A DNA stretch of 64,000 bases from Talinum fruticosum (lineage: Eukaryota; Streptophyta; Magnoliopsida; Caryophyllales; Talinaceae): the NCBI GenBank assembly GCA_021018815.1, contig JAITYX010000130.1, positions 186,001-250,000 of the forward strand, read 5' to 3'. Positions 12,550 through 24,104 of the stretch are shown in pieces. Made by a program: the position numbers and the translations under genes. The notes under the pieces are model-generated. The model made no database searches, was not told the origin of the DNA, and was given only the letters and a program-made list of their open reading frames with translations. The first letter of the stretch is position 1. The number at the start of each line of letters is the position of its first letter.

Positions 12550-13365
12550 AGTTGTAAGAAGTTGTAAGACTGTAAGAAACTGTAAGGAAAGTCGTAAGGA
12601 GGTGTAAGGAAAGTTGTAAGGAGTTGTAAGTTGTAAGATACTCGTGAGAAACCGTAATAAGTCGTAAGGAGCACTTAGGAGTTGTAAGGAATATAAAATA
12701 TTGTATATGACTTGATAAAAATGTTTAATGTATTTTTATATTTATGTACAAAATACTTGTATTTTTATTTATAAATTTAAAATATATTATAAAATTTATA
12801 TATTTATATCATCAAATGCATATGTGTCAGTTTGGTGATTTATTTTCTTTTTAATTTTTAGAAAAAAATAAATTATGTTTGATATTTATGAAAAGAGTTT
12901 TTATAGATGCATAAATGATTTTCATGCAATAGATAGTTAAAAAATGACCGTAATTTTATAAGTTTGAAACAAATGACCTCAAGTACTAAATGTCCTCAGC
13001 TACTAAAACTAGTAGTTGAGGATATTTATTTTAAACTTGTAAAATTAAGGTAATTTTCAACTATGTATTACATGAAAATTATTTAGATATCTATAAAAAC
13101 TTTTTCATAAATATCAAACATATTTTTTTGTTAAGAAAAATAAATCATTAAACATGACATATATACATTTGGCATCACAACTATATAAATTTTTTTAATT
13201 CTATAAATCACATAGAATTCATAAATAAAACTACAAATATGTTACACATAACCGTAAAAATACACATATGACTACATTAAACATTTTTATCTAATCATAT
13301 ATAACATTTATACTTCTTATAGCTCCTTATATCTTTTTAGACCTCCTTACATCTTCTTACAACTT
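12550..13365. mobile_element. Foldback (long inverted repeat) element, about 816 bp
   Basis: The left arm (from AGTTGTAAGAAGTTGTAAG) and right arm (ending CATCTTCTTACAACTT) are inverted copies along almost their whole length, meeting near 12995 at CTCAGCTACTAAAACTAGTA. For example, GTTTTTATAGATGC at 12897 pairs with TAGATATCTATAAAAAC at 13083. The outer parts of the arms are built of short GTTGTAAG/GTCGTAAG words spaced 8-15 bases apart, like the subterminal repeats that transposases bind. No coding capacity. I could not fix a target duplication, so the superfamily is open. Confidence 0.75.
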
Positions 13366-15367
13366 ATGCCAAACAGAAAATGACCGAAATAGCTCAAATG
13401 ATTTTGTCACATTCGACTTGACTATTCATCCATAAATTCAAACTTCAATAATATATTTGTAATATTATTCATGATAACTAGCTCTAATGGACATGATATG
13501 TTTTAAAATTAATTATTTGTTGGAATTTGTTTGTGAATTTCTTAAGACATAAAATTAAATTAGTGTACCCAATGTGTATTAATTGTCAAAATCCTTACAC
13601 ATCTATTCAAATAAACTTGATATACCCAAAATACCCAATGGGAGTATGAGTATAAGAATGGGGAAAATTTTCGCCAACAAAAAATTTTCATTAATGGTAG
13701 AAATAAATTCACAACAAATTTTGATGTGAAAAATAATATGTAATTGTAAAGAGTTGTAAGAAGATATAAAAAGTTGTAAGGAGTCGTAAGAAGTTGCAAG
13801 AAGTTATAAGAAACTGTAAGAACTTGTAAGACGTTGTAAAAAAAGGTGTAAGCAACTGTAATATTGTATGTTAAAGTTAAATGAAACAAGGTTTGCATTT
13901 TCTTGATAATATATGATTGAGATGAGATTTTTTACCGATCAAAATCTTGTTTTTTAATATAGTTCTTTTTGTTTTCAGTCAAGATATATTAGACAAGTAT
14001 ATAGATCCTTGTTATTTTTTATTGAACAAAAACAATGCTTAATGATCAAAGTATTTATAAATAATGTAAAATGACTTTATAATTTGCAGTTTCAGTCAAT
14101 TTTAAAATTACCTTTATAATATCCTTCTTTTCCAATAACATTAGGACGAATCCAAATTTAGACTATGATAGTCTAGTGCACCCATGAGCCCAGCCATGAA
14201 AATTCCTCATATCCTAGCTAAAGTCTTCTCAGCTGCAATAGCTTTAAAGGCCCAATAATGGGCCCATTTCCTCCCCATGTTTGCAATTAGAAGTCATCAG
14301 CTCCTCCCCTTCCCCAACAACAAGAAGATTTTCCAGGCAAATAGGCAAAAAATTGACCGCTAATTTTCTGGCAGTTTATGGGGTGGAGAGGCACAGTTGA
14401 AGGTGAAAAATGTACTTTCTCAAAGAAGACACCCGTTTGGAGCTGTGCTGGAATGCATTACATAGGATATTATGATCTAAAGAGGTTTTGGGATTCAAAT
14501 ATGAGATATAACACTATAAAATCAATTTTTAACCAAAAATTAAAATCGGATGACTAAAAGTAAAATTTATGTAGTCTTACATAGTCTGACGGCCTTAGTT
14601 AGTACTAGTCAGATACCTTCAAATAGTTTTATCTTGAAATTTACAGTGGCCTTAATCAGTATCAATTAATTATCATAATATACATGTTCATAGTTTGACT
14701 CTTAATTTTTACTTTAAATATCCAAATACGAATTAATTCTTACAAATTACGTGCCCATGTTAAGGATCAACGATCTACTTTAAAGTTACAATATCAATAC
14801 TTATATTATAAAACATAAAGTAACTTCCAAAATAAGTAAACAAGCTCAATCAAGCGTTGAATTGAATTTTCATGGGTTTGGGCTTGGCTCGCTAAGCATA
14901 CAAGCAGAGTTAGAGCTTTGGCCAAACTGAACTTGATCAAGCCGAGCTTCACCGAGCCGATCAAAAGATTTGCCGATCAAGCTGGCTTAACTAAATTCTA
15001 ACCTTAATTGGGGGATTCGATATTTGAACATGAACCTTACTCATTATTTCAGTTGCTCTTTTTCAAAGAGAGTGTGGGCAACAATATTATAACACATTGG
15101 AGTAGATTGCATGCGTTGTTTGCGGGGCTGAACACTTTCGGTCCAGGAAAATAATATTCTGTAATTCCTGGAGATAATTTGCATGGAAAATGAAGTGTTA
15201 CACTAACAATAATTCTAATGGTATATTTGGTTGTATGCAATCAAAATTATATTGTTATTATATTAATTTTTATTTATATAATTATAATTATTTAAATATT
15301 TACCAAACAATTATAATTACATTCCTTTTTGTGATAAACTTTCGATTCTCTCTCTGTCTCATGTCCT
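13366..15367. other. AT-rich stretch with no gene
   Basis: No supported gene. The frame at 13560-13898 is the complement of a GTTGTAAG block. A GC-richer piece at 14860-15000 (GGCTTGGCTCGCTAAGC) resembles decayed small DNA-transposon sequence. Everything else looks like anonymous AT-rich DNA. Confidence 0.5.
13741..13860. repeat. Second block of GTTGTAAG subterminal-type repeats
   Basis: About ten copies of GTTGTAAG-like words (AGTTGTAAGAAG, AGTCGTAAGAAG, AACTTGTAAGACG), the same words as in the arms of the foldback at 12550-13365. It is probably a partial relative or a rearranged arm of that element. Confidence 0.6.
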
Positions 15368-15785
15368 CGCTCTATTTGATTCTAAGAAAATTAGAAGGCA
15401 AGAAAAAAAATGTGGAAAATGAATTTCTTTCCCTTGTTTGAATTGAAAAAAAGGAGAGAAAAAAGTTTGATGGAAAAACTCATGGAAAATTTTGTCAATT
15501 TGGTTAATGATATTTTCCTTCCAAAATTGAGAGGAAAATGGAACAAAAATTTCACAAAGAGAGAGAAATGGAGAAAAGAGAGAGAATTCTATTGAGTAAT
15601 GTCATTAAGAATTTTCTCTCTCCTCTCAATTAATCAATGCTATTGAGTATTTTCTCACTTTTTTCCCTCTATTTTTCCTTGAACCAAACACAAGGAAAAA
15701 AAAATTCCCTTAACTGTTTTTCCTCATCACCTTTTTTTCATTTAAATTTTCTTTCCAACCTATTTTCTTAGAATCAAATAGAGCC
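15368..15785. mobile_element. Tourist-like MITE, copy 1
   Basis: The inverted ends are GCTCTATTTGATTCTAAG and CTTAGAATCAAATAGAGCC. The interior is nearly the same as 51016-51488, including the poly-purine block near 15440 and the CTCCTCTCAATTAATCAATG block near 15620. A TAA follows the right end, but the left side is CTC rather than TAA. The copy at 51016 has TAA on both sides, the 3-bp target duplication of PIF/Harbinger elements. It lacks about 50 bp present in the other copy. The frames within it (15190-15595) are not genes. Confidence 0.88.
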
Positions 15786-15919
15786 TAAACAGCTTATAAC
15801 TTTCCCTCTATACTTCATTAGCAAAATGCTTATCAATTTGAGGATGAAATTGGTTTTCTTTCTTTTATTCTGTTAACATATAATATGATCGGTTAGTACT
15901 TGACAGAAAAATTCAATTT

Positions 15920-16905
15920 CAATAATTAACATCTATCTTTATTACGACAAACATCTATCTTTACAACAAATGTTTATCGCCACTAAAAGAATTCAGTTGA
16001 TATTTTTTGTCAATAAAAAATTTTTAAACTTGATTATATAATAGAAGAGATTAGAAAAAACTCAAATATGAATTTTGAGTTTTAAAATTCTTTTATTTGA
16101 ATAACATTTATCTTCACTATGCCAAATATTTATCGCCAATAAAAATTATTCAGTTGATATTTTTTATCACAAAAAAATTAGAAACTTGATCATATGATAA
16201 AAAAGATTAAAGAAAGCTCAAATTTAAAATATTTTGAGTTTAAAATTCTTTTATTTGGATAATATTTATCTCCAGTAAAATAAACATTTACCGCCACTAA
16301 AATAATTTAGTTTATATTTTTTGTTAATAATAAAAAATTTTAATCTTGATTATATGATAGAAAAGATTAGAAAAGGCTCAAATTTGAATTTCTAGTTTTG
16401 AAATTCTTTCATTTAAATAACATTTATCTTCACTACTACAAACATTTATCAAAATAAAACCAATTAAGCTAATATCTTTTGTTAATAATAAAAATTTTAA
16501 TCCTGATTATATGATAGAAAAAATTAGAAAAAGCTCAAATTTGAATTTCTAGTTTTAAAATTCTTTCATTTAAATAATATTTATCTTCACTATTACAAAC
16601 ATTTATCACCATAAAACCAATTCAGCTAATATTTTTTTCACTAAAATATTAGAAACTTGATTATATGATAAAAAAATATTTACAAAAGTTAAAATCTAAA
16701 TTTTGAGTTTAAAATTCTTTTATTTGGATAATATTTATCTTCACTACAACAAATATTTATTGCGATTAAAATAATTTAGTTGATTTTTCTGCTATTAAAA
16801 AATTTAAAACTTGATTATTTGATAAAAAACATTAAAGAATGCTCAAATCTCAATATTTAGATCAAAATTTTATTTAGTTAACATTTATCTAGACAATAAT
16901 TAAAT
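15920..16905. repeat. Tandem array of about 157-bp AT-rich units, about six copies
   Basis: The marker AACATTTATCT/AATATTTATCT occurs near 15927, 16103, 16261, 16419, 16576, 16730 and 16880, giving steps of about 176, 158, 158, 157, 154 and 150. Each unit repeats the order TTTATCTTCACTA, then CCAATTCAGTTGATATTTTT, then CTTGATTATATGATA, then AGCTCAAAT, then TTTTAAAATTC. Units differ by scattered changes, so the array is old. No coding capacity. It could be a small satellite or an expanded internal repeat of a transposable element. Confidence 0.88.
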
Positions 16906-18159
16906 GAATATTTTTTTAACTAAATTAATCCATCAACTTTGTGATTATATTGTTCTCTTTAGATAACTCGAACATGCCAATATAACTATGGTTTCATTAT
17001 ATTACATGACCAATTACATTACATATTTAATTGCATTTCATCCATGAAACGTCACGTAACTCTTTAGAATCTTGTTGTTAGATCTAGTTTTACTCTCTCT
17101 CGTTATATAGTAGTTAGCATGCCTTACCACCTTTCGATGTTGATTAGAATGGATAAATGATTCAAATCTAAGTGTTGTTCATCTGTCTTTAATTTTTGTT
17201 TTAAGCTTAATTATTTTAAAATTACTATACTCTTATTATTATGCGAGGGTCACATTTATATATATTCAATAACGAGTATTGGGGGTATTTGTGAGCAATA
17301 TGATCCTAAGAAGAATATAAATTTAAGAGCAAATTATATATCCAAATGTACGAAACTTGGCCAACACAACCACTTGGGTTCTTTTGTTGCCGAGAGCGCA
17401 TACGGAACATCATACCACCTGTAATGGACTTATAGCTTATCTACTCCGGATATAATTTTCCGTAATGCATTTCCGTGATCCAAACTTTTTCACAAAGTTG
17501 GTAAGGTGCAACTTATGGATATTATATCTTTTTCACATTCTTCATTCCTCCGCACACTTTGTTTCTTTTTCAAATTGATACCTTAGCTAGCAACCTCCAA
17601 ACAAAACCACCGGCTTTTTCTAGGGGGCTAACAGGTGGCCTGCGCACTTCATCATCCCCTCCCTTCAAATTTCAACACAATGGAGAAGACTAAATTATCC
17701 TTTACTTCATTTTTATATGAAACGACATACAGTATGCGGTTATGAAATTTAGGATTCAATAGAACCCATCTTTTTATAATTTTTTTGTTTAGAAATATAT
17801 GAGAATCAATTAAATCAAAAATTTAAATTAATGATTAAAAGTTTACGATCAGCTTGTATACTCTAACACATCCCTTCATAAGAATATCATTTATACTTTA
17901 AGTGCGGGATGTAATAAGTACCACTTTTTACTTTCTGCAATGATTATGTATGAGAACTACTAAGATTATATTCTTAACTTGCCTAAAGGGTTTGATACCA
18001 TACAAAAGAATAAACTCGATCAACCAACAACTTACGTTAATGGTTAAAAATTCAAGATAGGCTATATACTCTAATCAGTGGCGGATTTAGTGTATTAGGA
18101 GTGGTGTCGCTTGACATCATAGTTTTTGAAAAATAAAAATTTTACGTATTAAACAATAG
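16906..18159. other. Gene-free AT-rich stretch
   Basis: I see no gene or element ends here. Near 18077 CAGTGGCGGATTTAG resembles the terminal motif of some plant hAT-type small elements, but no partner end was found. Confidence 0.45.
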
Positions 18160-18235
18160 ATAATGTTGCTTGGTGTAGTGGTTAGGCTTTAGGATAAGTG
18201 AGGTATGTTCGAGTCTCAACATGCTGACTTTTTTG
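18160..18235 (+). repeat. Possible SINE head: tRNA-like Pol III A and B boxes
   Basis: TGGTGTAGTGG at 18171-18181 fits a Pol III A box, and GTTCGAGTCTC at 18207-18217 fits a B box, spaced as in a tRNA. The stretch does not fold into an obvious functional tRNA, so a tRNA-derived SINE is the simplest reading. Downstream T-rich sequence (18248) could be the end. Tail and target duplication were not identified. Confidence 0.4.
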
Positions 18236-18516
18236 TTTCCATTGCAGATTTTTTTTTGAACTTTAAGAAGACTCAACCCAAAATCCTAGCGTAACCCACC
18301 ACCACGCTCTCCACTCCTCCTCCTTTCCCCGCCGCACGAATCCATCTCCGGCCGGCCACCCATACGACGTCAGCTGCTTCTTTCTCTCTCACCTGCGCTG
18401 CCTGGCTCTTGCGTCGCTATTGGGTTTTCGCCTTGCTCGCCTTGTTGCGTTGCTGGCTCTGGTCGGTAGCCACGCCAGGCGCCTCCTTGCTGATCGTGCG
18501 TCGGCGCTGCCTCGTC

Positions 18517-21500
18517 CACTACAAAAAACTCACAATTAGCGTCGGAATTTAGAGACCACATCAAAATTCGACTCTAATATCGACGAAATTAGCATCGTAT
18601 TTTTAAAAAGACACTATTTAAGTCGGAAATAAAAATCGGATTTTATTAACGTCCGATTTTAGAGTCGGATAGAGAATCCGACGCTAATTGGCGTCCGATA
18701 GTTCCATCCGACGCTAAAGTTTTACGCTTACTCTAAAACCATAGTGCTTCAGCTGGCGCATTCGGGGACTCCACTTCTCAAATCCCTAACTCTCTCCCTC
18801 CTAAACACGAAGCCCACTGCGATCTCCTCCACCGCCGACGTCTTCGCTCCTCTCCAGCGCCGGCGTCTTCACTGCCCCCGGCGCCAGTGTCTTCGTTCAC
18901 TTGCGTATCCCTCGCCCTAAACACGAAGCTCTGCTCCAGCTTCTTTTCTCGCCTCCAGTGACGACGTCTTCGGTCCTCTCCGGCGCTGGCGTCTTCGCTC
19001 TCTCCTAACGCATCCTCCCTTGTCCGGAGCTAGCTTGTCGGCGTGTGCCTTCCTCTCTCTCTCTCGATGCCAAAGGGTTCGATTGCGAATTCAACGTTAT
19101 ATGCTTCATTTGAGGATGAAATTACTGTGTTTAATTGGCGAAATTGGTATCAGTGTAGAGTTTAACTAAGTTAAAGTTGGGAATTTTAAGGTTCAAGCTG
19201 ATCATAGTGAGCAGTTGTTAGTGTAGATTAATTTCATTTTCAGTGAATGGCTTTGCGATAAGGCTCCTACTTACAGATGATATCATGGCTCTTCTCTCTC
19301 TGTCTGTGTCTGTGTCTGTGTCTCTGGGCTTGTATATGTGCAAATATATAGTTGATTTTTATTCAATGAATGGCTTTGTGAACTGTGGTGAAACTTTCAG
19401 CTTTTGGTAATTGCTTGGAATATACAGCTTTTGGTAATTGCTTGGATTTCGTGCCTTTGCTTTGAATTCATTGTTGCTGTTTCTGAATAAGGATGCAATT
19501 ACCACTACTCCTCAGGCTTGTTCCTGGATGGGTGAAGGCAGTCAGTGTGTACTAATAGTAGAAACAGATATTGTGAATGTTGTGTAATTATGTGTTGCAG
19601 TTGCTTTCAAATTCCATAATAAGATTTAGATTGTTGATCTCTCGGCTCGTACCCTCTGAATGGTCAAATTAGTTTTGACTGTGGTTTGCCTTGTTCAAAG
19701 CTTCTTCGCTACCTTGAAAAATCTGAGCTTTGAAATCCCATTTATGCATACCATTACATCTGTGTGTTTTTGTTGCAATTCGAACCTCTTATTTACAGTT
19801 AAGAGCACTTTGCAACTACCATGTAACAAGGATAAATCTTTTCTTGTGAGTTGTGATTGACTCTTGTGAAACATTTAACAATACGTCTTGGCTAGGATTG
19901 GTTGGATTTAAAGTGCCGAATGATGGTGGTTGAGCTGCTGCGAAAGTGTATCAATTGGTGATTGGGGATGTGAAATCTCATTTGAAGCATAAACATGATT
20001 CCAAATTTCCCCTTCGCATTTGCTGGATGTACAGGGCTTGGAGGAGCCTGTAGCTTCGAGAGACCTTTTCATTGTTGTTTTCCCTTCTCATGCCATAAAT
20101 TTCCTGGCAGATGGACATGTTTTATTTAATTTGAGGGAGTCAGTCCACAGGTTGCAGCATCTGCAATTGTACCATCGATCTTCAAGTGCTGTTCTCTGTG
20201 TTCTCTTCTAAAATATTCAATTATAATTCAAAATAAGTACGTCTAGGTATAGAGAATATGTGTATTTCTTCTTCTTGATCTAATGGTAATGCCAATGCTT
20301 AATGGAATGAAACTAGAATCTGGATTAGTGGGCATTTATGGCTGCTAAAATTTCTCAACTTTAGTTGGTTGGAGTTAGCTGCTTCAGATCTGGATTTCTA
20401 TTACAATGCTGTTGTGGCAATGATCTGCTTGTGAAATGATAATGGTAAATATGCTCCGTTTACAGAGATCCCATGAATATATATCATTTAAATTTATTCT
20501 ATTTTCCTAAAATCAATTGAAAAAAATCAATGTCATCGCTAAATCAAATATTATTGCAACATATCAATAATGTCTAGATGCCTATTCACCCTCATTATTT
20601 GTTTCTATGTGCTATATATATAGTATTAGTTGTTGTACAGTAATATTTATAAAGTTGTCATTCGATATATTATAACTCTGGATACTGAACTTGTATTTGG
20701 AATACATTTTGGAATTTTCAGTTTCTTGATGATGACAACAAATGCTACCCAGAGATCAATTACACATTTGACATCCAGAAAGATTGGCCATCCAAATGAA
20801 GAATTTGGGCATTTTATTTTTGAACAAGTTTTCTCTAGCTAATTGAGTTCAGGGTAAGAGATGAATATGGCCATTAGTGGAAGTAATGAGACATATATAC
20901 ACTATGAGAAGCTACATTTTCTTTTTGTTTTTCTTTTTGGGTTTCAATAAGAATTAGCTATTTGCTGAGCTAATTATTATTAATTTTTTGTGAGTGAAAT
21001 TTGAAATTGTACAAGTTCAAAAAATCAATATCTTGCAATGGCAGACTAGATTTACCCACATTTCAATATAATACTATTTACTTAAATATTTTCACATCTT
21101 GATCTTTGTGTTGCATATTATGTCCATGGTTGCTACCTACAATTCCTCGGCGCATTCTCAGCTACAATCGCAACTTCAATCAACCTAAGAACAACTTGAT
21201 CAACAGAGAGTCATCAAAAAGTCATGGAAGAGCAAAGAAAACTAACCGAGAGTCATCAAAAGGCCATAGAAGAGCAAAGAAAACTGGTCGAGAGTCAGCA
21301 AAAGGCCATGGAAGAAGCAATGAAACTCATTCAAAACCTCCAATCACAAGTTGACAGGATGTCCGGTGGTTCTAACTAATTTCTTAGCATGGTTTGTTTA
21401 TTGAACTTTGAATTGATTTGTTGGATAAAATTATTATATAACTTATAACTCAATTGCAAATGTTCATTGTTTTTATGAATACTTGGTGGTTTGTGGATGT

Positions 21501-21985
21501 TTGTGCAAAGAATGAATTACAATGTATTTGTGTATTCGTGGATTACTGTGTAGAAAAGAAGTCAGAATTTTACGTAAATGTTTTGTAGGAAATATATGTA
21601 AAAAGGGAATAGCAAATGTTAAAAAACTCCAGGCAAAATAAGCGAACATTTAGCGTCGGATTTTAGCGTTGCACACGAAATCCAACGCTATTTGAGTCAA
21701 AAATCTGACGCTAAACACAAAAATCCGACTATAAAATGAAGAAGGACCGAAAAAAGAGAACGAAATTAGCGTCGGACACAAATCCGACGCTGTTAGCGTC
21801 GGATCCGCTCGACGCTAACATCTCCAATCCGATGCTAAATCTGAAGCGAAATTTTTAGCGTCGAGGCCTTCTGCGTCGATTTTTATCCGATCTCTAATCC
21901 GACGCTAAAGACGTTTAGCGTCGGATTTTCCTAATCTCGGCGTCCGATTTTGTCCGACGCTAATTTACTTGTTTTACTCGTAGTG
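18517..21985. mobile_element. Non-autonomous CACTA element, complete ends
   Basis: It starts CACTACAAAAAACTCAC and ends TTTTACTCGTAGTG, with GTC immediately outside both ends (18514-18516 and 21986-21988), the 3-bp duplication expected for CACTA. Both termini carry many subterminal copies of AGCGTCGGA/TCCGACGCT (18538-18720 and 21650-21965). The interior is not a complete transposase. It holds a GC-rich leader-like part at 18750-19080, AT-rich intron-like sequence, and a glutamine-rich coiled-coil remnant at 21165-21380. It may be an internally deleted element or one carrying captured sequence. Confidence 0.92.
21165..21380 (+). pseudogene. Glutamine-rich coiled-coil C-terminus inside the CACTA element
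   Basis: Two neighbouring frames give a heptad-type pattern: SQLQSQLQST with a stop, then, in the shifted frame from about 21203, TESHQKVMEEQRKL, TESHQKAIEEQRKL, VESQQKAMEEAMKL and IQNLQSQVDRMSGGSN ending at the TAA at 21378. The three 14-residue repeats suggest an internal duplication. Such tails occur in the TNPA/Transposase_24-type proteins of plant CACTA elements, which bind subterminal repeats. That is the likely origin, but a captured host fragment is possible. A stop and a frameshift break it. Confidence 0.55.
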
Positions 21986-21988
21986 GTC

Positions 21989-23597
21989 CTCTGATAGACC
22001 CACCGCAGCCATCGGCCACACCCTCCTCAGCTGTGAACTTCTTGCTTGCTCCACTAGGTAATTTATTAACTTTCTCATTTTTTGAATTGGGTTCTTTCAT
22101 TTCATAGCATATTTTTGTTTAATTAAATTTTAGGTTTATTAATTAAGTGTTGTTTTAGATTTTTATAGATTGTAAGTAATTATAGATTGTTTTGTTTGAT
22201 TGTTTGATTTGATATTGTTGTTGGATAGAGTCATATGTAATGAAATGTAATTTTGAGTTTGTGGACAAGAATGTGAGTCATTTGGCTCGAATTGAATAAT
22301 TTTGAACTTGTAAAATAATTAAATGAAAAGCTTTTATAAAATATGATTTAGAATGTAATTGTAAAATAATTAAATGTAAAGCTTTTATAAAATATGATTT
22401 AGAATGTAATTTTGATTTTGATTTGTGAAGTTATGAAATGTATGATTTTTTAATCTTAATTAATTTCAATTTTTTGATAGTTAGAAATGCATAGATTTTT
22501 TAAGAAGGTTTAATAATTATATTTTTTATTTTATTTTATAATTATAAATATTTTATTTTTAATACTTTAAATCTAAAAAATTAATTTTAATAATATTTTT
22601 TATTTTATTTTATAATTATAAATATTTTTTCGGCTCTGACTCTAACCATATATGATCTCCTCCCACACCCTATCTAGGTGAGATTATTAAGCGTGTATGT
22701 TTGATTTTTTTAGGGAGAGAGAAAGAAAGAGAAAGACACTAAACGAGAAAGTTTCGTTGCATGTCTTTATCGGTCCAGAAAATAAGGATTATTTTTGTTT
22801 GATGCTGGTCCATGCTGCCATTAAAATAGCCACTTTTGGGCGGAACTGTCACCGTTCGAGTGTAGAATTTCTTTAATTCCGAGTAATGCATTTTTCATAA
22901 CTTTGTGATGTTATGTGCTTGGATTGCTTTTTTTTTTTGTTTTTGTTTTTGTTTGTTTGAGTTCGTGGGGTTATCTGCTTGATATAATGGAGCTTTCGCT
23001 TCATATATTGTGCTTTAAAGCTTATCTTGCCTTTATAATATCTTTTACTTCAGGATATTCTTAAATACCATTTGGTTTGTCTTCTTCTCTTGCCAAACTC
23101 TCCTACCTTCCTCACCCCATAATCATCCGTACAAATGACGTTTATGATGCCTTGTTGAGTTCAGATGTTAATCATTGAATTGAATTTCCTTAAAATATAG
23201 TATGGGCACTTTAGTCTTACATGACATAGGAGTAAATTAAAGAATGTCCCATGCTGATAAACTGGAGCTTCGTGGGAACCAAGGGACACTAGCTTAGCTC
23301 AAAGAAAAAGAAATCAAGAATTAAAACATAAAGAAATTAAGTGTAAATGTTTATGTTTATTTTGAATAAAGTTGGACAACATCAATAAGTTGTGAAATAA
23401 GTTGTTTCGAAGTAAAAATCATATTATCATATATTAAATTAAAAAGCAATGAATGAACTAATTTTTTGTAGGTGACCATCTAGGTTAAAGCAAGACAATT
23501 AATATCGTTTTGATGTAAGACAGATATCATCACCCAAACTATATTATGAGAGATTCTATAACTAGCAATAATAATAGATAACTTGATGGTTTATATA
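21989..23597. other. AT-rich gene-free stretch
   Basis: No gene supported. It contains a 51-bp tandem duplication (22310-22411) and a pair of near-identical 35-base AT words near 22525 and 22595. The rest is anonymous. Confidence 0.5.
22310..22411. repeat. 51-bp tandem duplication
   Basis: GTAAAATAATTAAATG through GATTTAGAATGTAATT is present twice in a row with about one difference (GAAAAGC versus GTAAAGC). Confidence 0.9.
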
Positions 23598-24104
23598 AGA
23601 AAAGTTTTCATTTACCCTCTTCAGGATTTCTGTAAATGTTTTTTTAACCCTAAACTTTTCGAATATTTCTTACCCCCTTGCAATTTTCCACCCATTATCA
23701 TAAAAATTAAAATTATAAAATCCCCCTTCTTTCACCTTTCCCGCTACTCAACCTCTAGCTAGCTCACAAACTTTTTCCCTTATGAAAACCCAACTCGAGG
23801 GACTCATTATCTTCCAGGTGTCTATAATTTACTCATTGTTCGACGTTTCTTCGTTCACAATTAATTATGTGGGTTCCTCTCTCTTTCCTATCAAAAATTT
23901 CAAATATGTCATTTTCGATGAGAATTCGACGGCAAATTGTAAATCATCGAGTATTAGCTCCAATAATTACTTATTGCCACAAGGTAAAATTTTAGAATTT
24001 ATGACAATTCGACACAAAGATGAAGGAAAATAAATAATAATTCGAAAAGTTGAGGGCTAGAAAAAAGCATTTACCAAAATCTAAGGGGGTAGATAAACTT
24101 TTTT
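23598..24104. mobile_element. Long-TIR DNA element, about 507 bp, Mutator- or hAT-like
   Basis: The left 70 bases (AAAAGTTTTCATTTACCC, then CCTAAACTTTTCGAAT) and the right 70 bases (ATTCGAAAAGTTGAGGGC, then GGGGGTAGATAAACTTTTTT) are inverted copies with scattered changes. GGTTTAT stands outside both ends (23588-23594 and 24105-24111), suggesting a 7-9 bp target duplication. The 83-codon frame at 23782-24033 lies inside and has no recognisable domain. The long TIR favours a Mutator-like MITE. Confidence 0.75.

Noticed and set aside
18171..18217. A true tRNA gene
   Set aside because: The A and B boxes are present, but I cannot form acceptor and anticodon stems, so a SINE-type origin is preferred.
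18370..18564. 64-codon minus-strand frame
   Set aside because: It crosses the CACTA terminus at 18517 and so cannot predate the insertion as a gene; no domain.
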